In this document: positions 16,124-23,944 of the stretch, one piece after another | Layout of the letters: each line of letters begins with the position of its first letter | How positions within the stretch are numbered: position 1 is the stretch's first letter | NCBI RefSeq assembly: GCF_015291665.1 | Contig: NZ_CP030048.1 | Coordinates: forward strand, 4,526,001-4,590,000 | Origin: Bradyrhizobium sp. CCBAU 53338 | GTDB lineage: Bacteria > Pseudomonadota > Alphaproteobacteria > Rhizobiales > Xanthobacteraceae | Length of the DNA: 64,000 nt | Reading direction: 5' to 3' | Program-made: the position numbers and the translations under genes | The notes under the pieces: generated by a model | What the model was told of the DNA's origin: nothing | Seen by the model: only the letters and a program-made list of their open reading frames with translations | Database searches by the model: none

Positions 16124-16687
16124 ATGACCTCGATTTCTGCAACGACCAGCAATTCCTACTCTCCACTCGACCGCCTCAAGAGCGAACTCACCAAGGAAGT
16201 CTCGGCGGGCACCATCTCGTCGAGTGATGAATCCGCGCTGTCGTCCGCGCTTGACGACATCGATTCGGCGATGAAGAGCGGCGCATCGAGCACGAGCTCC
16301 TCGTCGCCGCCCTCCTCCGACGAGATGCAATCCAAGATCGACGATCTCATCCAGAGCGAAGTGTCGAGCGGCAAGCTGACCAGCGACCAGGCGAGCGAGT
16401 TGAAGAACGTGTTCGCCAACACCTTCTCCGGCAGCGCCGATGGCCCAGGTGGACCGCCGCCCCCACCACCGACGGATGGGACCAGCGACTCATCGAGCAC
16501 GAGCAGTACCGACTCAACCTCCTCGTCCGATTCCTCCTCCAGCTCGTCCTCGACCACCACCGCGGAGCTGATGAAGGAACTGATCTCGCTGCTTCAGAAC
16601 GCAACCAGCCAGTCGACTTCCTATGGCTCCAGCGGCAATTCCAACTCGTCTTCGGCGAGTTCGCTGCTCGTCGACTACAAGACCTGA
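16124..16687 (+). CDS. Ser-rich protein with duplicated helical module, unknown
   Basis: A 187-residue protein with no recognised domain. The first half holds two related ~30-residue segments: LKSELTKEVSAGTISSSDES (about 19-38) and IDDLIQSEVSSGKLTSDQAS (about 71-90), sharing the pattern EVSxGxhSSxxxSxL. A PPPPPP stretch follows, then a run dominated by Ser and Thr (about 118-148), a short helix AELMKELISLLQNA and another Ser-rich tail. No signal peptide or membrane span. GGGGTGA lies upstream of the ATG. Such proteins occur as hypothetical proteins in Bradyrhizobium; role unknown. Confidence 0.75.
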   Translation: MTSISATTSNSYSPLDRLKSELTKEVSAGTISSSDESALSSALDDIDSAMKSGASSTSSSSPPSSDEMQSKIDDLIQSEVSSGKLTSDQASELKNVFANTFSGSADGPGGPPPPPPTDGTSDSSSTSSTDSTSSSDSSSSSSSTTTAELMKELISLLQNATSQSTSYGSSGNSNSSSASSLLVDYKT

Positions 16688-16692
16688 TCGCA

Positions 16693-16719
16693 ATGGCCCG
16701 GCGGACGCCGCCGGGCCAT
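16693..16719. terminator. Bidirectional hairpin between convergent genes
   Basis: ATGGCCCGGCGG (16693-16704) pairs perfectly over 12 bases with CCGCCGGGCCAT (16708-16719) around ACG. It lies in the 31-base gap between the Ser-rich gene and the convergent GNAT gene, touching the stop codon of the latter. The stem is very strong but the U-runs are poor (ATTCC), so it may terminate both transcripts or simply protect their 3' ends. Confidence 0.6.
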
Positions 16720-17408
16720 CATTCCTTCATGAAGGCCGTGACGTGCAGGCGGCGGCGGATGCGCATGCCCTGCCGCTCGTACAGCGCGATCGCAGACGTG
16801 TTGCTCGAAAACACGTGCAGGAACGGAATTTCGCCACGCGCCTCGATCCGGCGCGCGACGGCCGCGAGCAGCGCCTGCGCATAACCGCGCCCGCGGTAGT
16901 CAGGGTGGACGCAGACCGCCGTCATCTCGACGAACTTGCCGGGCTTCATCCGCTCGCCCGTCATCGCGACCAATTCGCCTCCGGCGCGAATGCCGAGGAA
17001 CGTACCCAGTTCGTGCGTTCGCGCGGCAAACGGCCCCGGCTTGGTCAGCGTCGTCAGCGCCGTCATCGCAGGAACGTCGGCCTTGCCGAGCGTGACGACC
17101 TCGGCGTCGCGCAGCGGGCAATCGGCGGGTGAGCCGATCATCTGCTCGCCACTCTCCGCGATCACGACCTTGAATCCAGCGGGAACGTCGACCGGCTCCG
17201 GCGTGAACAGCGCGACAACCTGCGACGGCAACATGAGTTCGCCGAGCGCGGCGAAACTCGCCGCGGACAGGTCGACCATGTCGGCGAACGGCGTCATGTC
17301 CACGGGATAACGCAGCGCGCGCGGCCCGCCCTCCGCCAGATGCTTCTGGCTCGTCGTCAGTGCACTCCAGATCGGACGATCCAGCAGCGCCTCATCGCTG
17401 TCGGACAC
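16719..17408 (-). CDS. GNAT family N-acetyltransferase
   Basis: A 229-residue acetyltransferase. The C-terminal GNAT core is seen in MKPGKFVEMTAVCVHPDYRGRGYAQALLAAVARRIEARG, with the acetyl-CoA loop RGRGYA, followed by LHVFSSNTSAIALYERQGMRIRRR. The N-terminal ~90 residues are of the FR47-like type. The substrate cannot be read. It ends next to a strong hairpin shared with the Ser-rich gene, and starts 4 bases downstream of the Lin0512 gene on the same strand, so the two are likely co-transcribed. Confidence 0.9.
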   Translation of the reverse strand: MSDSDEALLDRPIWSALTTSQKHLAEGGPRALRYPVDMTPFADMVDLSAASFAALGELMLPSQVVALFTPEPVDVPAGFKVVIAESGEQMIGSPADCPLRDAEVVTLGKADVPAMTALTTLTKPGPFAARTHELGTFLGIRAGGELVAMTGERMKPGKFVEMTAVCVHPDYRGRGYAQALLAAVARRIEARGEIPFLHVFSSNTSAIALYERQGMRIRRRLHVTAFMKE

Positions 17409-17412
17409 CGGC

Positions 17413-17766
17413 TCAGTCCTTGTCGAAGCTGACGATCACGGCCGCATTGGCGATCAGGATGGGGTCGTTGGCTACCTCCGTGGCCGACGGAATCTCCAGC
17501 CCGCCCTTGACCGCGGTGACGGTCACGGTGCCGTAGGGCAGCTCCTTCGCGACGGCCTCCTTGTCAACCGCCTCCGGGTTCGGCACCCCGATGGTAACAT
17601 CGACGAACATGTCGTTCGCGGTCTTGCCGATCATCCGGAAGAAGCCGAGGCTCGAATGCCTGATGGCATCAGAAACGGCACGCTTCGCCGCCTTGGTCGC
17701 GTCCCGGCCGTGAACGTCGACGCCCATGCCCATCTCGGTAACACAACGAACGCGAGTCATGTTCAT
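17413..17766 (-). CDS. Lin0512 family protein
   Basis: A 117-residue protein matching the conserved hypothetical Lin0512 family. The signature is at the N-terminus, CVTEMGMGVDVHGRDATKAAKRAVSDAIRHSSLGFF, and near the end with VTAVKGGLEIPSA and ANAAVIVSFDKD. Members are small, probably cytoplasmic, and of unknown function; ring-forming is suggested for relatives. The start may be the first or second Met (17766 or 17760). Located 18 bases from the ClC gene's stop and 4 bases before the GNAT gene, all leftward. Confidence 0.9.
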   Translation of the reverse strand: MNMTRVRCVTEMGMGVDVHGRDATKAAKRAVSDAIRHSSLGFFRMIGKTANDMFVDVTIGVPNPEAVDKEAVAKELPYGTVTVTAVKGGLEIPSATEVANDPILIANAAVIVSFDKD

Positions 17767-17784
17767 TCCTGTCGGTGCTGGAGT

Positions 17785-19611
17785 TCAGAGGGGCAGACCT
17801 TCCGCGATCCGCGCCTCCGGCACAAGCGCCTTTTCGCGCAGGAAATAGGCGTTGCGGTCCTCCTCCTGCGCGTTCACGACTGCGCGAATTCGCAGCAAAT
17901 CCTTGCGAGCGACGAGGCCAACGACGCGATGGCTGGCACGATCGACCACCGGCAGCCGCCCGAGATCGGAGGCGACCATGAGATCGGCAACCCGCCCGAG
18001 CACGTCGTCGGGATGCGCGACCACGCTGGAGCTGTCCGAGACGACGTCATCCAGCGTCGCCGCCTGATGATTACCCTCGGTGCGCCAGCGCAGCACGTCG
18101 GCGCGGGTGACCATGCCGCTCAATCGTCCATCGGCAGCCACGACAGGATAGGATTTGTGACGGCGCTGGTCCGACGTGAAGAAAGCCACGGCCGCGTCGA
18201 CCGACATGTCGACCGGCAGTGTGTCGACTCTCGTGACCATGACATCGGCCGTGCGCATCAGCTCGAACGGGTCGATCGCGTATTCGCGGGTGATGTGCTG
18301 GCCGCGGCGCGCGATCTTCTCGGTCAGGATCGAGCGCTTGAGCAACAGTACCGTGACGGCGTGCGCCGCGCCGGTCGCCGCCAGCAGCGGCAGCAGCATG
18401 TCGATATTGCCGGTCAGCTCGATCGCGAACATCACGCCGGTCAGCGGCGAACGCATCGTGCCGCCCATCATCGCCGCCATGCCGACCAGCGCCCAGAACG
18501 ATGCGCCACCGGGAAGCAACAGCCCCTCCATCCAGCCGGCCGTGCCGCCGAGAATGAGCAGCGGCGCCAGCACGCCGCCCGACGTGCCCGAGCTGAGCGC
18601 GACCACCCAGATCACGGACTTCACCAACAAGAGCCGGATCGCCTCGTCGCGCACCATGTGACCGGACAACAGATCCGCAATGACGTCGTAGCCGACGCCG
18701 AGCGCGCGGGGATCGATGAGCCCGCCGAGGCCGACGACAAGGCCGCCGAGCATCGGCCACCACATCCAGTGCATCGGCAGATGATCGAACAAATCCTCGA
18801 TCGCGTAGAGCAGCCGCGTCATCAGGCCGGATTGCAGGCCGGCGACGACGCCGACGCCGATTGCGGCGGCAAGCCCCCACCAGGGCAGATCCGGCCGCTC
18901 CGCGAAGGGAAACAGCGGTCCGGTCCCGAACAGCAGCGGGCGCCACGCCGCCGAGACCACCGCTCCCGTCACCACGGGGAGGAAGCTGCGCGGCTTCCAT
19001 TCGAACAGCAGCAGCTCGACCGCGAGCAGCACCGCCGCAATCGGCGTACCGAAGATCGCCGTCATGCCGGCGGCCGCGCCGGCGACCAGCAGCGTCTTGC
19101 GTTCGGCCGCGGTGAGATGGAAGCACTGGGCGAAGATCGAACCGATCGCGCCGCCCGTCATGATGATCGGTCCCTCGGCGCCGAACGGACCGCCGCTTCC
19201 GATCGACACCGCCGAGGACAGCGGCTTCAGGATCGCGACCTTCGGCTGCATCCGGCTGCCGCCGATCAGGATCGCCTCGATCGCCTCGGGGATGCCGTGG
19301 CCCCGGATCTTCTCCGAGCCGAACCGCGCCATCAATCCGATCACGAGACCGCCGAGCGCTGGTGCCAGCACCATCCATATCCCGGGATGGGCATTGGCCA
19401 GCGAGACGTTCCCGGTGCTGACATGGCCGAACCAGACCAGATTGGTCACCAGCGCAATCAGCTTCAGCAGCACCCAGGAGGCCCCAGCACTGATGCTGCC
19501 GACCAGCAGCGCCATGCCGATCAGGACCAGCACGCGGCGGTCGGCGGTAAAATCTCCGGGCTTGCCGCGATGACGCGGGAGGCCACCGGTCATGTCGGGA
19601 GGCTGGCGCAT
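17785..19611 (-). CDS. ClC family chloride channel/antiporter with C-terminal CBS domains
   Basis: Inner-membrane ClC protein of 608 residues. The ion-pathway motifs are present in modified form: GHGIPEAIEAI for GxGIPE, GSGGPFGAEGPIIM for GKxGPxxH/GREGP with the gating glutamate kept, and SGGVLAPLLILGGTAGW for GIFxP. Two CBS domains follow in the last ~150 residues (ADVMVTRVDTLPVDMSVDAAV and DDVVSDSSSVVAHPDDVLG). The longer open frame to 19896 is antisense to the acetolactate-synthase-like gene, so MRQPPDMTGG at 19611 is used, with AAGAGC upstream. A perfect inverted repeat lies 37-57 bases before the start. Confidence 0.92.
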   Translation of the reverse strand: MRQPPDMTGGLPRHRGKPGDFTADRRVLVLIGMALLVGSISAGASWVLLKLIALVTNLVWFGHVSTGNVSLANAHPGIWMVLAPALGGLVIGLMARFGSEKIRGHGIPEAIEAILIGGSRMQPKVAILKPLSSAVSIGSGGPFGAEGPIIMTGGAIGSIFAQCFHLTAAERKTLLVAGAAAGMTAIFGTPIAAVLLAVELLLFEWKPRSFLPVVTGAVVSAAWRPLLFGTGPLFPFAERPDLPWWGLAAAIGVGVVAGLQSGLMTRLLYAIEDLFDHLPMHWMWWPMLGGLVVGLGGLIDPRALGVGYDVIADLLSGHMVRDEAIRLLLVKSVIWVVALSSGTSGGVLAPLLILGGTAGWMEGLLLPGGASFWALVGMAAMMGGTMRSPLTGVMFAIELTGNIDMLLPLLAATGAAHAVTVLLLKRSILTEKIARRGQHITREYAIDPFELMRTADVMVTRVDTLPVDMSVDAAVAFFTSDQRRHKSYPVVAADGRLSGMVTRADVLRWRTEGNHQAATLDDVVSDSSSVVAHPDDVLGRVADLMVASDLGRLPVVDRASHRVVGLVARKDLLRIRAVVNAQEEDRNAYFLREKALVPEARIAEGLPL

Positions 19612-19647
19612 GAATTGCTCTTGTCGGGAGGATTCTTCGCGCCTGCA

Positions 19648-19668
19648 ATATATCGTAGCACGATATAT
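19648..19668. promoter_or_regulatory. Perfect inverted repeat upstream of the ClC gene
   Basis: Arms ATATATCGT (19648-19656) and ACGATATAT (19660-19668) are exact reverse complements around AGC. It lies 37 bases upstream of the ClC start in an otherwise GC-rich sequence. The half-site TATATCGTA also occurs upstream of the PadR gene (coding-strand TATATCGTAAGATATG at 22252-22237), so the PadR regulator is a candidate ligand (inference). Confidence 0.6.
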
Positions 19669-19717
19669 ATCAAGGAATGTCTGGTATGATCCTCCCGGCA
19701 ATTTCTGAGAGTTTCCC

Positions 19718-21373
19718 TTATTTCTGCCGCGCCCGCAGCTCGTCGACCAGCACTCGTACGTTCTCCGAATAGTCGATCGGAATCGAAACCAGGTGCACGC
19801 CGCCTTCCTTGAATGCCGCGTCGAGGGTCGGACCAAAGCTGTCGATGCTTTCGATACGGTGACCCTTGGCGCCATAGGCCTTGGCATAGAGCGCAAAATC
19901 GGGGTTGCCGAACGTCATGCCATAATCGGCAAAGTGGTCGACGGCCTGCTTCCAGCGGATCATGCCGTAAGCGTTGTCCTCCAGCACCAGCACCACCAGA
20001 TTCAGCTTGAGGCGGACGGCGGTCTCCATCTCCTGGCTGTTCATCATGAAGCCGCCGTCGCCGGCGACCGCGAGCACGCGGCGGTTGGGATAAAGCATTG
20101 CGGCCATCATCGCCGACGGCAGGCCGGCACCCATCGTCGCAAGCGCGTTGTCGAGCAAGAGCGTGTTGGCGACACGGGTGCGATAGTTGCGCGCGAACCA
20201 GATCTTGTACATCCCGTTGTCGAGCGCGACGATGCCGTTCTCGGGGATGATCTGGCGGATGTCGTGCACGATCCGCTGCGGCGTCGGCGGCCAGCGCGTC
20301 TCGGTGGCGCGGTCGGCGATGTGGTTGAGGATCTCTTCGCGGAGCGGCAACAGCGCGGCCGCCTGCGGCAGCTTGCCTTCGAGGCGATCGGCCAGAAGCT
20401 CCAGGCTCGGGCCGACATCGCCGACCACCTCGGCATCGGGGAAGTAGACCAGCTCGACGCTGGCGGAAGTGTAGCTGACGTGGATGACCTTCGGCCCCGA
20501 CGGCCCCATGATGAAGGGCGGCTTCTCGATCGGATCATGGCCGATCGCCACGATCAGGTCGGCGGCGTCGATGGCGTCGTGAACGTAGTCGCGCTCGGAC
20601 AGCGCCGCGGTGCCCATGTAGAGATTGGTGCCGCCGGGAACGGTGCCCTTGCCCATTTGCGTCGTGAAGAACGGGATGCCGGTTCGCCGCACGAAGCTGG
20701 CGATGCCGTGTGTCGAGCGAGGCCGGCTGGTCGCGGCGCCCATCATCACCAGCGGACGCTTTGCGGCCAAGATCATCTCGGCGGCGCGATCGAGCGCGGC
20801 ACGGTGGGCGACGGGGATCTCGATCGGATGGATCGGGATCACGGGAACAGCTTCGACTTCGTCGCCGGCGATGTCCTCGGGCAGTTCGAGATGCACCGGT
20901 CCCGGCCGCTCCTCCATTGCAACGCGAAAGGCGTCGCGCACCACCGTCGGAATTGATGAGGCGCTGACGATCTGCCGCGACAGCTTCGTCAGCGGCTTCA
21001 TCGTCGCGACCACGTCCACGATCTGGAAACGCGCCTGCCGGCTGCTCATGATCGGCTTCTGGCCGGTGATGAGGATCATCGGCATCGCGCCGAGATGCGC
21101 GTAGGCCGCGCCGGTCGACAGGTTGAGCGCGCCGGGGCCGAGGGTCGAGAGACACACTCCGGGCTTGCCGGTCAGCCTTCCGTGGGTCGCCGCCATGAAG
21201 GCGGCGGCCTGCTCGTGGCGCGTCAGGACCAGCTCGATCTTGGACGTGCGCAGCGATTCGACGAGGTCGAGGTTCTCCTCGCCGGGCACACCGAAAATGC
21301 GGTCGACGCCCTCGTTCTCCAGCGCAGCGACGAACAGGTCCGATCCTTTGACTTTGCGTTCCTGCCCGCTCAT
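19718..21373 (-). CDS. Acetolactate synthase large-subunit-like ThDP enzyme
   Basis: A 551-residue thiamine-diphosphate enzyme of the acetolactate synthase family, cytoplasmic. The N-terminal Pyr domain has the catalytic glutamate in LVLTRHEQAAAFMAATHGRLTGKPG; a central FAD-type domain follows; the C-terminal PP domain has the ThDP motif VAGDGGFMMNSQEMETAVRLKLNLVVLVLEDNAYG. No regulatory small subunit gene is adjacent, so a catabolic or paralogous role rather than the main branched-chain biosynthetic enzyme is likely. Start 21373 is set by GGAGG four bases upstream. It ends 107 bases before the ClC start, same strand. Confidence 0.88.
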   Translation of the reverse strand: MSGQERKVKGSDLFVAALENEGVDRIFGVPGEENLDLVESLRTSKIELVLTRHEQAAAFMAATHGRLTGKPGVCLSTLGPGALNLSTGAAYAHLGAMPMILITGQKPIMSSRQARFQIVDVVATMKPLTKLSRQIVSASSIPTVVRDAFRVAMEERPGPVHLELPEDIAGDEVEAVPVIPIHPIEIPVAHRAALDRAAEMILAAKRPLVMMGAATSRPRSTHGIASFVRRTGIPFFTTQMGKGTVPGGTNLYMGTAALSERDYVHDAIDAADLIVAIGHDPIEKPPFIMGPSGPKVIHVSYTSASVELVYFPDAEVVGDVGPSLELLADRLEGKLPQAAALLPLREEILNHIADRATETRWPPTPQRIVHDIRQIIPENGIVALDNGMYKIWFARNYRTRVANTLLLDNALATMGAGLPSAMMAAMLYPNRRVLAVAGDGGFMMNSQEMETAVRLKLNLVVLVLEDNAYGMIRWKQAVDHFADYGMTFGNPDFALYAKAYGAKGHRIESIDSFGPTLDAAFKEGGVHLVSIPIDYSENVRVLVDELRARQK

Positions 21374-21587
21374 GTCGCCTCCGCGGTCGTTAGCTCCCGC
21401 TTCCGCCGGGAACCTCGCTCGCATCGTAACCGCGCGGCGCTCGGGCACAACTCACAATGCAGGTGGCTTTTCAGGGTGCACGAATTTTCCGCTGCCGCTC
21501 GCCTTGCAGGCGCGCGATCACGGCGTTGACGCGCGGATCTTGAACCGGGCTGTGCGGCCGATCAGTCATTTCCACGCATTCGTATCG

Positions 21588-22214
21588 TCACTTGCCCATG
21601 ATTTCCGCTGCCGCGCGCTCCAGGATGCCGGCGATGCGACGTGCTTCGGCGGAGTCGCTGCCGTGCTTGGTCCGCAGCGCGCGCTTGAGGTTGTGGCGGG
21701 CGCGATGAAGCTCGTCGGAGGCATCGGCATCGAGATCGCTGACGCCGGCAAAGGCCTCGCGCACCTCGTCCATGCGGCGTCCGATCCGCGACAGCGCCTG
21801 GAGGATCGCATCCGCGGTGCCGCGCTGCTCGGCCAAATAAGCCTCGCCCTGCGGCGTGATGCTGTAGAGCTTGCGGCCGCCATCCTGCGCGACGTTCGCG
21901 TTGCCGACCTCTTCGAGATAGGTCAGCGCCGGATAGATCACGCCGGGGCTCGGCGTGTAGAATCCCTCCGAGCGCTCCTCGATGATCTTGATCAGTTCGT
22001 AGCCATGCGCCGGCTTGTCGGCGAGCAACGCCAGGATCACGAGCTGGAGATCCTGCGAGGATAGCCGCCTTGCGCCCGGAAAGTCGTCGCCGCCCCGCCC
22101 AAAAAAGCCATGCCCGCCGCGGCCGAAACGATGCCGTCCGCCGTGCCGACCCATGGCGAAATGGGCGAAGTGCCCGAAGTGGAAGTCTCTGTGGTCTCGG
22201 TGCTTACCAAACAT
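21588..22214 (-). CDS. PadR family regulator with His-rich N-terminus (YqjI-like)
   Basis: A 208-residue transcriptional regulator. A PadR winged helix runs from about residue 54: LQLVILALLADKPAHGYELIKIIEERSEGFYTPSPGVIYPALTYLEEVG. Before it lies an unusual 50-residue tail rich in His, Gly, Phe and Arg, with eight His in the first 35 residues. A His-rich extension before a PadR domain is the hallmark of E. coli YqjI, a nickel/iron-responsive repressor, so metal sensing is a reasonable inference. GGAG is nine bases upstream of ATG 22214. Tandem operator-like repeats overlap its start, suggesting autoregulation. Confidence 0.88.
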   Translation of the reverse strand: MFGKHRDHRDFHFGHFAHFAMGRHGGRHRFGRGGHGFFGRGGDDFPGARRLSSQDLQLVILALLADKPAHGYELIKIIEERSEGFYTPSPGVIYPALTYLEEVGNANVAQDGGRKLYSITPQGEAYLAEQRGTADAILQALSRIGRRMDEVREAFAGVSDLDADASDELHRARHNLKRALRTKHGSDSAEARRIAGILERAAAEIMGK

Positions 22215-22252
22215 ATCTTATGTCTCCTTCTCAAAACATATCTTACGATATA
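22209..22252. promoter_or_regulatory. Tandem operator-like repeats over the PadR start
   Basis: AAACATATCTTA occurs twice on the + strand, at 22209-22220 and 22234-22245, a perfect 12-base direct repeat. The first copy lies in the 13-base inverted repeat ACATA-TCT-TATGT (22211-22223) that contains the start codon; the second continues into TACGATATA, which resembles half of the inverted repeat before the ClC gene. Placement over the start codon and upstream of the ribosome site fits autorepression. Confidence 0.6.
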
Positions 22253-22318
22253 ATTTGCGATAGTCTCCGCGCAAATCACGGATCCGTGATCGCCGGCCGA
22301 AGCAGCGACCGCCGGCCG

Positions 22319-22870
22319 CTATTCGGCGGCTTCGCTGTGGGGGACGCCCTGCTCGACCTCCAGCTGGAGAATGTCGTTGAAGCGGTTGAAGGCGCCGCAC
22401 AGCGCGATGCGCCAGGTCAGCTCGACGATCTGGGCTTCCGAGAAGTGCGCGCGCAGGCGCGCAAAGATCTCGTCGCGCGTCCTGTTCCAGACGTTGGTGA
22501 CGGCGATCGAATACTCGACGACGAGCTTGTCGAGCTCGTCGAGCTCAGGATGATCCTTGTAATCGACGAGGCGCGCTGCGCCTTCCTCCGATACGCCCTG
22601 CACCGCAAGTTTCGGCGCGTGGTGCGAGACGCAGTAGTCGCATTTGTTGAGCAGCGACACCGTGACCAGGGCAAGCTCGAGATGGCGCTTCGAGATCATG
22701 CCTTCGCTGGCGAGATCGACCAGCAGCGACCACATGTGCTTGAAGATCGGCGCGCGATGCGCCATCACACCGGCCTGGTTCTCGAACGCGCCATAGGTCG
22801 TCATCTTGTCCCACAGCGGTCTCAGCGTCTCCGGCAGATCGTTCCTTGTCTTGATCGAAACGCGCGACAT
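22319..22870 (-). CDS. Carboxymuconolactone decarboxylase / AhpD-like family protein
   Basis: A 183-residue helical protein of the CMD/AhpD superfamily. The redox-type active-site segment is LALVTVSLLNKCDYCVSHHAPKLA (about 67-90), with CDYC and the following His as in AhpD-like peroxidase partners; true decarboxylases lack these cysteines. Peroxidase-related reduction is therefore more likely than decarboxylation, but the substrate is unknown. It sits 105 bases upstream of the PadR gene on the same strand, and diverges from the MarR-GNAT gene. Confidence 0.88.
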   Translation of the reverse strand: MSRVSIKTRNDLPETLRPLWDKMTTYGAFENQAGVMAHRAPIFKHMWSLLVDLASEGMISKRHLELALVTVSLLNKCDYCVSHHAPKLAVQGVSEEGAARLVDYKDHPELDELDKLVVEYSIAVTNVWNRTRDEIFARLRAHFSEAQIVELTWRIALCGAFNRFNDILQLEVEQGVPHSEAAE

Positions 22871-23041
22871 GGCCTGTCACCCCCTGTTGGACGATGCATG
22901 CTGCCACACGGGCGGGCCCGCGCGCTACCTTTCGATCGCAAACGCATGACACCCAAGACAAGGGCGTCGGCGACGGCGGATGGACAATTTTCATCCTCTT
23001 ATCGGGAAAATGCCGTGCGGCAATTGACGTCAAACGTAATA

Positions 23042-23057
23042 TCTGACTAAAGTCAGA
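23042..23057. promoter_or_regulatory. Inverted repeat abutting the MarR-GNAT start
   Basis: TCTGACT (23042-23048) and AGTCAGA (23051-23057) are exact reverse complements around AA, ending two bases before the ATG at 23060. A 16-base palindrome directly at the start is the usual layout of a MarR autoregulatory operator. Confidence 0.6.
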
Positions 23058-23059
23058 CA

Positions 23060-23938
23060 ATGTTCGATCCAGTCTCCCGCGTCCGCCGCTTCAACCGCGC
23101 CGTAACCTCCGCCGTCGGCGCGCTCGACACGTCCTTCCTCGGGCGCGGGCGGCCGCTCGGGGCGGCGCGTGTGCTCAATGCGATCGGCCATGGCCGCTCC
23201 GACGTCGGCGAAATCCGCGACTATCTCGGCCTCGATTCCGGGCTGATGAGCCGGCTGTTGCGCAGCCTGGAGGATGAAGGCCTGATCGAGACGCAAGCGC
23301 ATGAGGACGATGCGCGGCGCCGCGTGGCGCGCCTGACGCGCGCGGGCAAGCGCGAATTCGCAGCCTATGAGGCGATGTCGAACGAGCAAGCCGAAGGCTT
23401 CCTCGCTCGAAACTCGCAAGCCGAGGCGCTGCTGGCGGCGATGGATCTGATCGCCTCGGCGCTGACGCGGGATCGTATCGCGCTCACCGACATGGATCCG
23501 CGCAGCGACGAGGCGCGCCATTGCCTCGGCGAGTACTACGCCGAGCTCGGCCGCCGCTTCAAACAGGGCTTTGACGTTTCGCTGTCGCGCGATCCTGACG
23601 CCAAGGACATGCGCCGGCCGCGCGGAAGCTTCATCGTCGCGATGTCGGACACGCTGCCGATCGGCTGCGTCGGCCTGAAGGGCACCGATCACGGCTATGC
23701 CGAGATCAAGCGCCTGTGGGTCGCGCCGGCCGCGCGGGGATTGGGACTCGGCAAGCGCCTGATGGACGTGGCCGAGGATGCCGCGCGCTCGCTCGGCATC
23801 GCCCTGTTGCGGCTCGACACCAACAGCGCGCTGCCGGAGGCCGGCCGGCTGTACCGCACCACCGGATGGCGCGAGATCCCGCGCTTCAACGACGATCCGT
23901 ACCCGGATCTGTTCTTCGAAAAACAGATCCGGGCCTAG
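23060..23938 (+). CDS. MarR-type regulator fused to a GNAT acetyltransferase domain
   Basis: A 292-residue two-domain protein. The N-terminal half (about 1-145) is a MarR winged helix: LNAIGHGRSDVGEIRDYLGLDSGLMSRLLRSLEDEGLIETQAHEDDARRRVARLTRAG. The C-terminal half is a GNAT domain with YAEIKRLWVAPAARGLGLGKRLMDVAEDAARSLG (acetyl-CoA loop RGLGLG) and LYRTTGWREIPRFNDDPYPDLFFEK. This MarR-GNAT fusion is found across many bacteria; substrate unknown. The palindrome immediately upstream points to autoregulation. It lies 7 bases before the convergent MFS gene. Confidence 0.92.
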   Translation: MFDPVSRVRRFNRAVTSAVGALDTSFLGRGRPLGAARVLNAIGHGRSDVGEIRDYLGLDSGLMSRLLRSLEDEGLIETQAHEDDARRRVARLTRAGKREFAAYEAMSNEQAEGFLARNSQAEALLAAMDLIASALTRDRIALTDMDPRSDEARHCLGEYYAELGRRFKQGFDVSLSRDPDAKDMRRPRGSFIVAMSDTLPIGCVGLKGTDHGYAEIKRLWVAPAARGLGLGKRLMDVAEDAARSLGIALLRLDTNSALPEAGRLYRTTGWREIPRFNDDPYPDLFFEKQIRA

Positions 23939-23944
23939 GTTCCG

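Noticed and set aside
17656..19689. A 677-codon open frame on the + strand opposite the ClC gene
   Set aside because: Same artefact; the ClC motifs and CBS domains are on the other strand.
21471..21569. A 32-codon frame on the - strand just after padR
   Set aside because: Weak ribosome site and too short to judge; the end of the PadR region and the leader of the acetolactate-synthase-like gene explain the stretch equally well.
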